Part shown: positions 21,247 through 30,844 of the stretch, one piece after another
How positions within the stretch are numbered: the first letter of the stretch is position 1
Layout: the number at the start of each line of letters is the position of its first letter
Assembly: GCA_963854735.1 (NCBI GenBank)
Contig: OY978099.1
Span: 2,232,001 to 2,296,000 of the forward strand
Direction: 5' to 3'
Length of the DNA: 64,000 bases
DNA from: Marvania coccoides
Lineage: Eukaryota > Chlorophyta > Trebouxiophyceae > Chlorellales > Chlorellaceae
Made by a program: the position numbers and the translations under genes
Notes under the pieces: generated by a model
The model's input: the letters and a program-made list of their open reading frames with translations, nothing else
What the model was told of the DNA's origin: nothing
Databases searched by the model: none

Positions 21247-21941
21247 GTCCATGACCTTGAGTGTACCACATTCAAATAAATTCCTATTCTTATTAGATTG
21301 AAGCGTTGCCATCGTAAAAATATAAATATAAATTTTGGTCCAGAAATTGCACCCCCGTGTGTACATAGAGAAATGGTAATCAGTAAATGGATCTCACCTG
21401 CAAAGTTGAACAACTCCACCCAAGTCTCTACTGGCTGTAGCCCCTTCTTCATGAACTTTGGAAAAGACCCTCGCCCACCAGTTTCTCTTGATCTCCAGTT
21501 GCCTTAGCTACATCATCTGACGTCTCTCGGAGTCGGAGGTTTTGTTCTTGCGTTATTAAATATACTTGATAGCAAGAACGCAGAAAACCGGAATTTGATT
21601 CTTTTTTTGTCAAATTAGCTATCATTTCATAATATCCTATTGTCATTTTAGCGAGGGAAAAGTGGGGGGGGGGGGGGGAATGAAAAAAAAATCCTACCCG
21701 TTCTGACATTTCCCCGCATTAAGCTGTTAAATAACCTTAATATGCGATATCTCTATTTAGTAGGATGTCGCTCGGTTGACGTTAAGGAGAAGTTTTTTTA
21801 CAGGAAATTATCATCATGTTGTGAAATGCAGTAGTTTTATCAATTATTCTTGTTCGGACTGCGTTCCTTAGTTATATAAAAAAAAATGACAATATTCACA
21901 ATTTTCAATATAACTTCAACTCCCTTAAATAATGATCGCGA
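21247..21941. other. Unassigned DNA upstream of the GT61 gene
   Basis: No gene recognised. A G run lies at about 21663-21679. The AT-rich last 250 bp are probably the upstream region of the gene at 21942. Confidence 0.35.
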
Positions 21942-23330
21942 ATGAATCAGGGATTCTATGGGAAATCACATGTCGATAATCGACGAATAAAAGCGTCGAT
22001 TATATTGGCCTCTCCCATGCATATACTCTCAAAATGTTTTTTTTTTGTCTTTCTAATGCATGTTCCTATATTTTTTATATGGAAATCTCAACTGAAAGCT
22101 TCAAGCATCACGTTTCCAAGCTATTTCAAACAATCAAACAATAAGGAGCATACAGGAGAGGCCTCCTGGAGGTTGTCTACTAATCTTGAAAGAGCAGAAT
22201 TTTCAAGTTTTTCATGTCTTGGCGGTTCGCAAACGTTTCCAATAAATCTACAAAAAACTCAAGTTTTGTATCCTGATGCAAATGACAGCTCAGTTCGCAC
22301 CTGTTTGCTTCAGAATGTTTGCATTGTCAACAACACGGTTACATACTTTGCTGATCCAACTGATTATCCTCACTATTTAAAATTGGAATCATTCGCACAT
22401 GGCCTCGTTTCTCTAGGCTACCTTGGACCTGAGAAATGGCTACCTCAAATTACACCGTCAAAAATTCCACAAAATGCCATCTTTTCCACATCACGCATTG
22501 CAGTCGCTGAGGCCAATTCAATTGCATACAATTTTGCGCATTTTCTTTTGGACGATATATATCCCCAGCTGATGGCATTGGAAGTTTTGGGTTTTGATTC
22601 TAGTGATGTCGATTTTTTGGTAATGACACCATGTATCCCACCCCATTGGGAACGGCGTACATGGGAAAGGACGATTGCACATTCAAATTTAACAAAAAAA
22701 GACGACTGTTTTGGTAAGTATGAGCAATTTGTTCCTTTTTTTTTTGGGAAAAAACCAATGTGGCTTCATAAAAATAAAGATGTATGCTTTCATCAAATGA
22801 TGGTAGGTCAGTCATCTGCGTTTTCATTACGTTCCTTAGATTTGAGTAGATCACTTCATTGGAGACGGATTAGAAATCATGTTTGGAAGAGGCTGAACCT
22901 GCCAAACAACCAATCAAACAAAAAACTCATATACGTTTGTGAAAAAAACAATGACAGCTTAGTTCCCCCATCTTGGCCTGGTCTGTGTTCTGATGTTCGC
23001 TCAGCTGCAGAAATTCGTTATCCGGATCTTCATATTGAATGCAATTCACAATGCTCGAATCCTGAAAATTTTGGTGAAAATGTGGCAAATATTCAACAGG
23101 CTTCGATTGTATTTGCTGAGCATGGAACTACTGCGTATTTGTCTATGTTTGCTAGTGATGGTGCAGTTGCAATTCTGGTAGGAGATGCAGGCCTTACTGG
23201 TCTGAAAGATCCGCAGAATTTTTTATTCATTTCGTACATCCAGTATTATTATATTGATGCGCAAAGAAAGGAAGATTTGCCAGCTGTTTTGACATTTGCA
23301 ATGAAACACAGAGCAGGTAGATTAGCATAA
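21942..23330 (+). CDS. GT61-family (DUF563-type) glycosyltransferase
   Basis: An intronless ORF of 462 codons, starting with about 30 polar residues before a hydrophobic anchor (about residues 30-48). A later ATG at residue 26 would give a tighter anchor. The central YNFAHFLLDDIYPQLMALEV resembles the N-F-x-H-W/F-L-x-D signature of GT61/EOGT-like proteins. The C-terminal NIQQASIVFAEHGTTAYLSM corresponds to their A-x-I-x-x-x-HG-A/T block. GT61 members include plant xylosyl- and arabinosyltransferases and animal EOGT; the sugar donor cannot be read from sequence. It is likely a Golgi type II enzyme. Several N-x-S/T sites are present. It stands alone, between transposon debris on both sides. Confidence 0.7.
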   Translation: MNQGFYGKSHVDNRRIKASIILASPMHILSKCFFFVFLMHVPIFFIWKSQLKASSITFPSYFKQSNNKEHTGEASWRLSTNLERAEFSSFSCLGGSQTFPINLQKTQVLYPDANDSSVRTCLLQNVCIVNNTVTYFADPTDYPHYLKLESFAHGLVSLGYLGPEKWLPQITPSKIPQNAIFSTSRIAVAEANSIAYNFAHFLLDDIYPQLMALEVLGFDSSDVDFLVMTPCIPPHWERRTWERTIAHSNLTKKDDCFGKYEQFVPFFFGKKPMWLHKNKDVCFHQMMVGQSSAFSLRSLDLSRSLHWRRIRNHVWKRLNLPNNQSNKKLIYVCEKNNDSLVPPSWPGLCSDVRSAAEIRYPDLHIECNSQCSNPENFGENVANIQQASIVFAEHGTTAYLSMFASDGAVAILVGDAGLTGLKDPQNFLFISYIQYYYIDAQRKEDLPAVLTFAMKHRAGRLA

Positions 23331-23644
23331 TGCAAAGTGGCGCATTCTTTGAGTGTAATATTAATACATAGATTACTTAATTAATACATACATTACTGGG
23401 CATCGATCTGCCCTCGGGGGAGCCGCCCTTGGGAGAACGGATGGCGGCAGAACGAACCTGGGAAGAAATTACAAATATAATTCTTCGGCGTCGATGTTGC
23501 TCCACCCTTGTTTTTGGAGAGATATCTTAATCGGTCTTCGGGGGCGTGGAGATGTTGGTTCCACCTGCCATAGAGAAGGGGTCTCTTTAGGTCTTTTATA
23601 AATTTATAAAACCATAAAACATATTTGGAAAATATATGATATTA
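23331..23644. other. Non-coding 3' flank of the GT61 gene
   Basis: No gene recognised. The block ending GGGGTCTCTTTAGG near 23580-23600 weakly recalls the GAGACCCC end of repeat RA on the opposite strand. Confidence 0.3.
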
Positions 23645-23756
23645 ACGCATATTTGCATATAAACGCTCTCACACAACAAGCATGTAGGCAGAAAATGTTT
23701 CATAAAAAAAAAAAAAATCGAATCAACCCGCACACCACCAACTTTTACTTTCTGTG
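23645..23756 (+). mobile_element. LINE 5' UTR fragment
   Basis: The CGCATATTTGCATATAAACGCTCTCACACAACAAGCAT-type leader, an A run, then TCAACCCGCACACCACCAACTTTTA. It matches 5355-5600 (around the insertion there) and 49157-49290. No coding part follows. Confidence 0.65.
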
Positions 23757-23883
23757 TGGTTGAGGCCACAGTCTGTAAGCAGCTTTGTCGTCAGGGTGTG
23801 TGTGATGCATTCAGAGTAGGTAATGAGGATTGTGCGAACTGTCCATCCTTGGGTATGCAACCATGCTGCATATGGGGCGTGCT

Positions 23884-24962
23884 GTTACATACATACATAC
23901 ATTACAGGTTTAAAGTTGAGATTTTGTTGTCATTTTGTCGTTTATATATCCATCCCCTGTAAATCCAACTTCTATGAACCATATCACTTTTTTATCTTGG
24001 GCGAGTTGATCAGTTTCTGTAAAGCTTGCTGCAGAAACTGAAAAAGATTCGAAGGAGAAGAAGGGGAAGAGGAAGAAGAAAATGGCGCGTCAGGGAATAA
24101 AGATGGGTAGGATGCACGCATTGCTACCAACGAAGGGCATGTGCAATGAAAAACCATGTGCTCTTCGTCCTCGCAAGAACCAGAAGCACACAAGCGGCAT
24201 GTCCGCTGCGAATGCGGCCGCCCAACGTAGCGCCCCGTCTCCACCCCAAGATGATGCGAGCTGCAGCGGAATCTTGCCAAAGAGACCCGCCGCGGAACCG
24301 AAAGGACAGAAGAAAGGTACGGCTGCAAAATATAAGAACTCGTTGTGGTATCACCGCCTCGAATTGTTGCCCTGTAAAAGTCAGTTTTCGTCCCCGATTG
24401 CTGACGGTAAAAATCCATGTTGCGTTGGCGCATGGCCGCCTCTGCCAGCCTGGGGTCGTCCAGGTCGTCGTTCCCCGCGAGCACCACGCCGCTTTCCGCC
24501 ACACCGCTTTCCAGACCTAAAGCGTCGATCAGGCACAGCACTTGCGCCGCCCAACAGCACTGCGAAGATGAGTTTTGCAGCGCCAGCGCAAGGTTGTCCC
24601 GAAATGCTGCCTTGAGCGTCACCCTGGTGTCACGCAAGGTGTGGAGTCGCTCCCAGTACCCATAGATACGTTTTGCCCAAGGGAAAAGGATTTTGGGCAT
24701 GGAGGAGGCCATTGCCGAGATCTTCATCGCTAACAGTATAGTCGCCGGCGAAACCTCTGGTAACTTTACTCTCTGGAATTCGCGTAACCAAAAATCTACC
24801 ACCGACTATATTTTACTCGACCAAGATGTTCTTTTCAAGGCTAGCCTTGCGATCGAGGGACCCCCACCGCATGAGAGACTGGACCACTGCCCCCTCAGGC
24901 TCAGCCTCCATGATTTCTTTAAGGTACGACCTACTCACACAACCGCCCCTACTAACTCAAGC
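23884..24962. mobile_element. LINE copy with inverted 5' segment (twin-priming structure)
   Basis: Left part (about 24690 to 23884) is LINE on the minus strand: the RT thumb and C-terminal CCHC region, diverging near the 3' UTR and ending in a TACATACATACA tail at 23884-23903. Right part (24691-24962) is LINE endonuclease sequence on the plus strand (GMEEAIAEIFIAN near 24698, then KSTTDYILLDQDV and HERLDHCPLRLS). The two halves meet head to head at about 24690, with the whole RT core missing between them. This is the layout produced by twin priming during target-primed reverse transcription. The match to other LINE copies ends at CTACTAACTCA near 24959. Confidence 0.75.
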
Positions 24963-24964
24963 TC

Positions 24965-25233
24965 GCAGACTTTGTCAGCTCAACACGCCGCGCGAGATTC
25001 TCAATCTCCAGGCCGGTGTATTCAATCTCGCCCATGACCTCCAGCTCGTTTCCTAACCACGATTTGTCCAATTGAAAGCCGTTTATTCCAGCGTGATCGA
25101 TGGAAGACGCGAGTCTAGACAGCGCAGGGGCGTCGTCAGAGCGCAGTCCCTCCAAAAACCCATCTAACGTGGCTGCCAGGTCTACTCCGCCGGGCGGACT
25201 TGCCGGCAGTCTGGCTGCCCAAGTTTTACTCAT
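24965..25233 (-). pseudogene. N-terminal part of an unknown gene cut by a LINE insertion
   Basis: An ORF starts at an ATG at 25233 and reads about 88 residues of normal-looking protein (DGFLEGLRSDDAPALSRLAS, NGFQLDKSWLGNELEVMG) before running into the inverted LINE segment at about 24962. No domain recognised. The continuation on the far side of the LINE (left of 23884) was not found. It may be a truncated host gene or part of an older transposon. Confidence 0.4.
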
Positions 25234-26020
25234 TATAAAATACGGATATATATAAATTAATTAGGCGGGGGGCCGAGTGAGCACATCTCCCAAAAAACTC
25301 TCTCCACCAAGGGACAAATCGCGATTTTCTCGAAGCGCGCATCGACCGACAGCAAGCACACCGCATTTTAATTAATATCACGTAATTTTGCGATCCTTCT
25401 CTGACCATCAAGACGCACGCCCGCCATTTTTTTCCACACGCTGTTTTCCTGCAGGGAGACGCCTTCCAGCCAGCCAGAGTAAAAACTCCAGCTGAGCTGC
25501 AGTAGATTTTAGAGTAAGCGCCACTGAAGCGCGATTCTTGCGTCGTCCGCCCCACAAGGATCAGGCGCTATCCCTAAGAAGGGAAGGCCGCCCGCGAGGC
25601 GCAGCAGAGCCGACCGCCCCGAACCGACATTTAATGAATGCTCTTACCCTTCTCTGGGTTCGCTTTCTGAGTCGAAACCAAATGTAAGGGAAACTGTCCC
25701 TGTGAGTTTGGAGGCTGGTTCTTACAGATAAATAATCAACAATTAAATATCCATGGATATATAGAAGATCGTATCTAGAAGATTATACGGAAGCACGCCG
25801 TCACCTCCGCCTGCTCCCGCCAGTGTCAAGCGCGCAGCAGCGGCGTCCCCAATGGCTTCTCCCCCGCCGGATGTGCACGTGTCCTACCGAGGCCGGCATT
25901 CACGCGCCCGCCGAATTTTCCATTAATCTTTAGTCTGTGTGCCACCCCAAACGCCCTTCAAGCCAAGGACGTTAGCGAAGAAAGTTGGGCCAAAAGTTCG
26001 CGAGCTGGCGACTTGCTTTT
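25234..26020. other. Unassigned DNA
   Basis: Mixed GC content with a GC-rich block at 25795-25920. No gene, repeat or RNA recognised. Short overlapping frames only. Confidence 0.35.
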
Positions 26021-26021
26021 C

Positions 26022-26236
26022 GTCTTTACAGGCTCATATCGAATTCACAAGATCTAAAGAAACATCGTGGCATGCGCGCACAAGGAAGCAGAGAGCAAGC
26101 ACAGTGAGTTGTGTTCGCATCGCATGTTGTGAAGTCGCAGAAACGTGCGACTTCTCGCCCTGCTGGGGCCGGAAATCCGGTCTCAAAGTCCCAAGGAATC
26201 ATACTATGCGCGCAATATATGCCGGACCTGATACCC
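26022..26236 (+). repeat. Dispersed repeat family RC, copy 1
   Basis: About 215 bp matching the reverse complement of 35725-35945. Shared blocks include CTTTACAGGCTCA, TGCGACTTCTCGC-CTGCTGGGGCCGGAA and GCGCGCA-ATATGCCGGACCTG. There is no coding potential and no obvious terminal repeats. Confidence 0.65.
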
Positions 26237-26890
26237 ACTAACGCTCGACTTTTGTTTTTTATATATAGGGTTTCTTCTTTGTAACGAAGTGAGAGAGTGA
26301 AATAATGCAGGCATACTTTTGATTTGATTTTAACGGTAGGTTTTTTTATCTACATTTATATCAAGTGTGAATTGTTTTTAACGCCATTTTCTATAATTTA
26401 AAACCCCCTCTCTGTTTTTTTTTAAATATACGTTCAATGATTTAATGAAAATGATTGTCTGGATGTCCTGAAGCGAGGTATCGATAGAAATGAAATTTCG
26501 ATATGTTATGAAAAATATGAAGCCAAGGAAAAAAAACAAAACATAAGATACTTGAGTGCTGCGGTGCAGCGGTAGCGAACACACAATTTTTTAACGACTG
26601 GTGACACTTATGAAGTTGTAATTCTTTGCAAGAGAATCATGGCAAGACAAAGGTTGACAAATCTGCTAGTGAAAATGAAAATGAAAAACGCAAAAAGCGT
26701 GACTAAAGGGATACTCGCGGGGAGACCCCTGCTTCGTTAACATAATACACTTCGTTAACATAATACACAAATCAAATTAAATACCTGAATAATAGACAAC
26801 TACGTGGTGGTATTAGGGATTAGCTATCACATTTTTTTTTACAATTATTTATATATGCACATTATAGGGTCTTCGAACACCACCATCACA
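26237..26890. other. AT-rich upstream region of the SGNH-like gene
   Basis: No gene recognised. A short tandem duplication CTTCGTTAACATAATACA occurs twice at about 26731-26767. Confidence 0.4.
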
Positions 26891-27922
26891 ATGACATCGC
26901 GCATTTTAGGCATACGTACATTGTTTCTTATCCTATCAATAAATTCGCTTATTCTGATCGTATTTTCAAAATTACGAAATAATCGCCATGAATGCATGAA
27001 TGGCAAGTTGCCTGCGTGCAGCAGTATAAACGAGCCAGGAGATTTTGAAGGAGATACGTTTTGGCCCCAAAAAAAATGCCAATATCCATGGTTGTCAAAA
27101 AACCCCATCATTTCCCAACTGTCGGGCAAATGGCTTCACTTTTTCGGTGATTCGGATACTCGGGGGTTAGTCTTAGCTCTTCTACATATTCTTGATGATC
27201 AGCAGAATGAACCTTTTGATCCAAGAGTGTGGTGGAACTCAACCGTCGAATCCTTTGACCGACAAGAGTATACACGAATAGCAAGAATAGATTGGAGATT
27301 GACTGATACCGGCTGGCATAAATTGACTTTGAATAATTCTTACATGAATAGTTGCAACATCAGTTTCTCCTATGACAAATATTACTTGCGCATCTCATAT
27401 TGTTTCACCACTACCATGCGAGATATAAAACAAACAGTCTCTAATTTTGTTACCTTCAATGCGCTTGATTATCATTCACCCGATTTAGTTTACATGAATA
27501 CTGGTGCTTGGGTGAAACCTGGTGGCGACATTAAACCAGAGGAACTATTCGAGCATCTAGATTTCTTTTCAAGGAAAGGGAAGGTTGTGTGGGCCACTGG
27601 AATTAATTCAAGGCGAAGAGATGTAGACGACTCTCTAATTCCGTTATTACATAAAAGCAATATTGCAATCCTTGATAGACGGTTGATTTCAACACCTCTG
27701 ATGGAGTCACGAAGAGCACGGCACTCAAGTGGCCATCTTCCACATATGGTCAATATATATGATGTTCAACGTCTATTGTGGGGACTGACTATGCACCAGC
27801 GCTGTGTAGACCTGTACGATCTGGATTTTAGCTGGGGTTGTAAAAAACCCTATCTTGGCCACGCATTTATTCAAGCATGGCAGCAGCAATGTATCGTTAA
27901 AAAGATTAAACGACCTTTCTAA
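26891..27922 (+). CDS. SGNH/PC-esterase-like membrane protein
   Basis: The ATG at 26891 is preferred to an upstream in-frame ATG at 26804 because it puts the hydrophobic segment (LFLILSINSLILIVF) close to the N-terminus as a signal anchor. The protein is then 343 residues. WLHFFGDSDTRGLVLALLHI carries a GDS-x-T-R block I as in TBL/PC-esterase proteins. VYMNTGAW may be the Asn-containing block, and GHLPHMVNIYDVQRLL near residue 290 may supply the C-terminal His. Paired cysteines and N-x-S/T sites fit the Golgi lumen. It is only weakly similar to the protein at 11106, so the two are distant relatives. O-acylation or esterase activity on glycans is inferred. Confidence 0.6.
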   Translation: MTSRILGIRTLFLILSINSLILIVFSKLRNNRHECMNGKLPACSSINEPGDFEGDTFWPQKKCQYPWLSKNPIISQLSGKWLHFFGDSDTRGLVLALLHILDDQQNEPFDPRVWWNSTVESFDRQEYTRIARIDWRLTDTGWHKLTLNNSYMNSCNISFSYDKYYLRISYCFTTTMRDIKQTVSNFVTFNALDYHSPDLVYMNTGAWVKPGGDIKPEELFEHLDFFSRKGKVVWATGINSRRRDVDDSLIPLLHKSNIAILDRRLISTPLMESRRARHSSGHLPHMVNIYDVQRLLWGLTMHQRCVDLYDLDFSWGCKKPYLGHAFIQAWQQQCIVKKIKRPF

Positions 27923-28880
27923 AATTGTTATCTGTTAACATATTCAACTGATTTAATATGTAAATCTACATATATACACAGCGTGCATGTAGGCCTTTGA
28001 TGTAGACCTTCGATTCTTGTATTCGGACCAAACGAGAGGACGATTCTAAGCACTCAAGAGCATTTTTTTCTCTTATCTGCAACCCTCGATTGCATCTGTT
28101 TACAGCCAAACTTTGTCTGGAGAGCGCTGCACTGCTAACAAACGCTTACAGCTTTAGGGTTTAGGGTTTTGGCAATCTCCAAAATGCAACTAGGTGGCGT
28201 ATCTAGAATAGGCCTCTCCCAGGCCAGGACAGCAGCAGAAAGCAGCCAAACGTCCCTTTGTGCGACTGCCCTGCCCATTTTACGCCTGCGAATAAGCTCA
28301 GATGATTTGGCATTGGCAATAGCATTGAGGGGTTCGTTGCAGCTGGAGCCACATCCGTAATTCGCAGTGCTTAACCCTTCTCTCTTAAAATACACGTGTT
28401 TGTGGAATTCATGGATCATTTATATATATGTGTATATATATGGGACCTATGCACCTACTATAGGCCTCCTACCCCTGGGGTCTCTTTACTACTAACTGCT
28501 ATATGGATTACGCGTTCACTTTAAATTCGGTAAAAAACTGAGAATTTACTTGTTTTTCACGTTCTTTACATAATAAATTAATTCAGAATTTATCCCTCAT
28601 TATAAAAATACAAAATAAAAATTTAGGTAAATTTTGAAATGTCATGAATGATGCATCGAAAAAAAATCCAAGTGAATTCATTCATACTAATGCAAACATT
28701 CGTCAAGAGTCTTTAGCAACCTAATTAACATTTAAAATTGAAAGCAAAGCGGGGAAAGTCAAGAAATGGGAATAATATCATCATCAATCTCCGCCCAATT
28801 TGACGGCCCTAGTTCGTCTGGCCCAGGTCCATCAGCGGTCCTCGGGCGTTTCTCGCGGCAGAGTGTGGTGAGGTGCCGCA
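27923..28880. other. Intergenic DNA with telomere-type motif and RA remnant
   Basis: Two tandem TTTAGGG units at 28153-28166. An RA-family remnant on the minus strand at about 28440-28497 (TGCACCTACT...CCTGGGGTCTCTTTA). A coding-like minus frame at 28135-28419 has no recognised domain. The rest is AT-rich. Confidence 0.45.
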
Positions 28881-30595
28881 TCATAGCCCCCGCGGGTCGC
28901 TTTGTCGCGCGACCGGTATTCTCTTCGCATCATCTGATTCAGCATTTTCAACCTGGACGTCAAGGGTTTGTCCGAGGTGGATGAGGAAGTCTTCCGCGGT
29001 CACTGCACTCATAAACAAGGGATTGAGGCTCTTCAGCGCCTGTGGTGACCTCCTTGTTGGTGCCGCTTTGCCAAAGTCGAAACTGTCGCAACGGCGGTCC
29101 TCAAAAACTCGGAGGGTGGTGGGCGGGGCGGCGGGCGGAGAGACGGGGGAGGCGGCGGCCGTAGCGGCGCGCGGGTCAGCAGGGGGCTCGAAAGTGACCA
29201 ACTCCTCACAGCTGGGAGGGCGGTCATTCTCGAGCCAGTCCATGTCGTCAATCTCAGGGCAAGGCGGCTTGTGGTAGCGGAAGCCTCCTCTGGGCGCGGT
29301 AAAAACACCTCGTTGATCATGGTGATGGTGGTAGCTCCAGGCGAGGTCATCATGCTCCACAGCGCACAAACGCGCGCCCAATCCATGCCTGCGCCGTGGT
29401 ACGGCACCACCCACTTGGCACTGGGTAGAAATGCCCAGATTGGATCATGGCGAGAAGGACCTGCCCGATGGTGGGCGGCGGACCGTCCTTGCGGCACTTG
29501 AACATGAAGAAAGTCATTGCGCGCGACATAATGTTTGCTGGACAGAGCTCCTGCCGCCCCTTCATGAAGGACGCGCCAAACTGCGTATAAAGGCGCCGGA
29601 CCTTGGCCACCATCTCGTCGGTGATGTTCTTCATGCAGCACTTGAAGTGGGGGAGGCCGTAGTCCTTGGTGGTGTAGCCGACCATGCCGTCAAAGCAGTG
29701 CAGGCCAGTGTTCTTGAGAGTCTTGACCTGGATCTTGTAGCCTTCCTCCCAACCCAGCACCATTCTGAGCCTGTAGTTCAACGCCTTGGGTGCGATGCCG
29801 ATGGTGCGAAAGACGGCTTGAAAGTGGAGGTTGTCCTCGTTGGCCCCCCGCTCGGTGCTGATGACGCAGTTAAGCACGCTTGGTTTGGAGTCGGCCCACT
29901 CCTTCAGCAGATCCAGCCCGCGAATGTCAACGTCCCTCCCGTTGCGCGTCATGGTGACAGACTGGTCCCGCTCAACGCCGTCGTTGGTCTCCGTTTTCTT
30001 TTTCGTGGTCTTTGGGGTGCCCGCCCCAGCGCCATCAAGAGCATTCTTGCGCGGCCGGCCCACGGGGCGCTTTCGCGGCGAAGATGCAGCGGCTGCCGCG
30101 CCAGCAGCCACCGTCTCGACGGTGGGCAGAGCATTCTTGCGGGGGCGTCGAGGCTGGCGCTCCGAGGGAACGGGCACCTCGTCGTCGTCGTCATGGTCGG
30201 CGTCGTCAGCAGCAAACTGCGCTGCGAGCATTCCACCCACGAGGACCTCGACAGCCACATCCTCGCTGTCCTCGTCGGACAAATCCTCGCTGCGAACATC
30301 GGCGTCGTCGTCACAGACCACCTCGGCGGTGTCATCTAGGAATGCGAGCTGCAAAATAGGCAAACATCAGCAATTTTAGCGAAAGGCTCATTTCCAAATG
30401 TCAGCAGATAAATGGCAACCACTCACGTAGGCATTGACGGTTGAGCGACTAGCCTCCCACTTTGCTTCTCGCTCCGCGCGATGCAGCAGACGACCGGAGG
30501 TCCGAGGCGCGGGACCTCCGGTCGTCTGCAGAGGCCTCCTTCGCCTCTCTCTTGGTAGATATCGCCTGTTTGGCTCGTCCTTTCTTCTTCCCCAT
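28881..30595 (-). pseudogene. HUH-type Rep-like endonuclease gene of a putative rolling-circle transposon (locus A)
   Basis: The ATG at 30595 opens a Lys/Arg-rich start. An intron with a GTGAGT donor (30426) and CAG acceptor (30349) precedes the acidic segment and two GRPRKNA AT-hook-like motifs (about 30165-30040). The core (29990-29590) has NCVISTERG, then EDNLHFQAVFR, an H-U-Q version of the HUH metal site, and about 50 residues later MVGYTTKDYGLPHF, a Y-x-x-K motif where Rep proteins carry the catalytic Tyr. KIQVKTLKNTGLHCFDG lies between. CRESS-type Reps show the same H-U-Q then Y-x-x-K order, and replitron transposons of algae also encode HUH proteins; which is nearer cannot be decided here. 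Frame changes near 30500 (inside a palindrome) and near 29425 (before AKWVVPYHGAGMDWA) indicate decay. No helicase domain was seen. Confidence 0.6.
30486..30529. repeat. Near-perfect palindrome in the Rep 5' exon
   Basis: GCAGACGACCGGAGGTCC (about 30486-30503) is followed by 8 nt and its exact reverse complement (30512-30529). The stem is about 18 bp. It coincides with the place where the readable Rep frame changes, so it looks inserted. Confidence 0.8.
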
Positions 30596-30670
30596 GTTGC
30601 GCGCTACTGCGACGACCAATTTCAGGTAAAAAAACAGGGGGGAAAGCAGCGAAATTGGCGATTGTTGGGA

Positions 30671-30755
30671 AATACAACTTCTAGCTGCAATACATCGACA
30701 ATACAGGTACAATACAACTTCTATCAATACAACTTCTATCAATACAACTTCTAGC
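30671..30755. repeat. 15-bp iteron-like repeats between Rep-like and partner gene
   Basis: AATACAACTTCTA(T/G)C occurs at 30671-30685, 30711-30725, 30726-30740 and 30741-30755: three in tandem and one set 40 bp upstream. They lie in the 250-bp space between divergent starts at 30595 and 30845, where a Rep binding region or promoter would be expected. Confidence 0.8.
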
Positions 30756-30844
30756 TCTTCAAGACATAATTTCAGAATTTAATAATATTTCCGAATTAGG
30801 CAAATATTGAAATATCGCTTATTCCGTGATTTTCAGCAGCAAGC

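Noticed and set aside
24082..24615. Plus-strand ORF of 177 codons (and the similar ones at 38648 and 37537 minus)
   Set aside because: They are antisense shadows of the LINE C-terminal CCHC region, repeated wherever that region occurs.
29431..30339. Plus-strand 302-codon frame
   Set aside because: It is the antisense shadow of the Rep-like core. The minus strand carries HUH-type motifs and splice sites.
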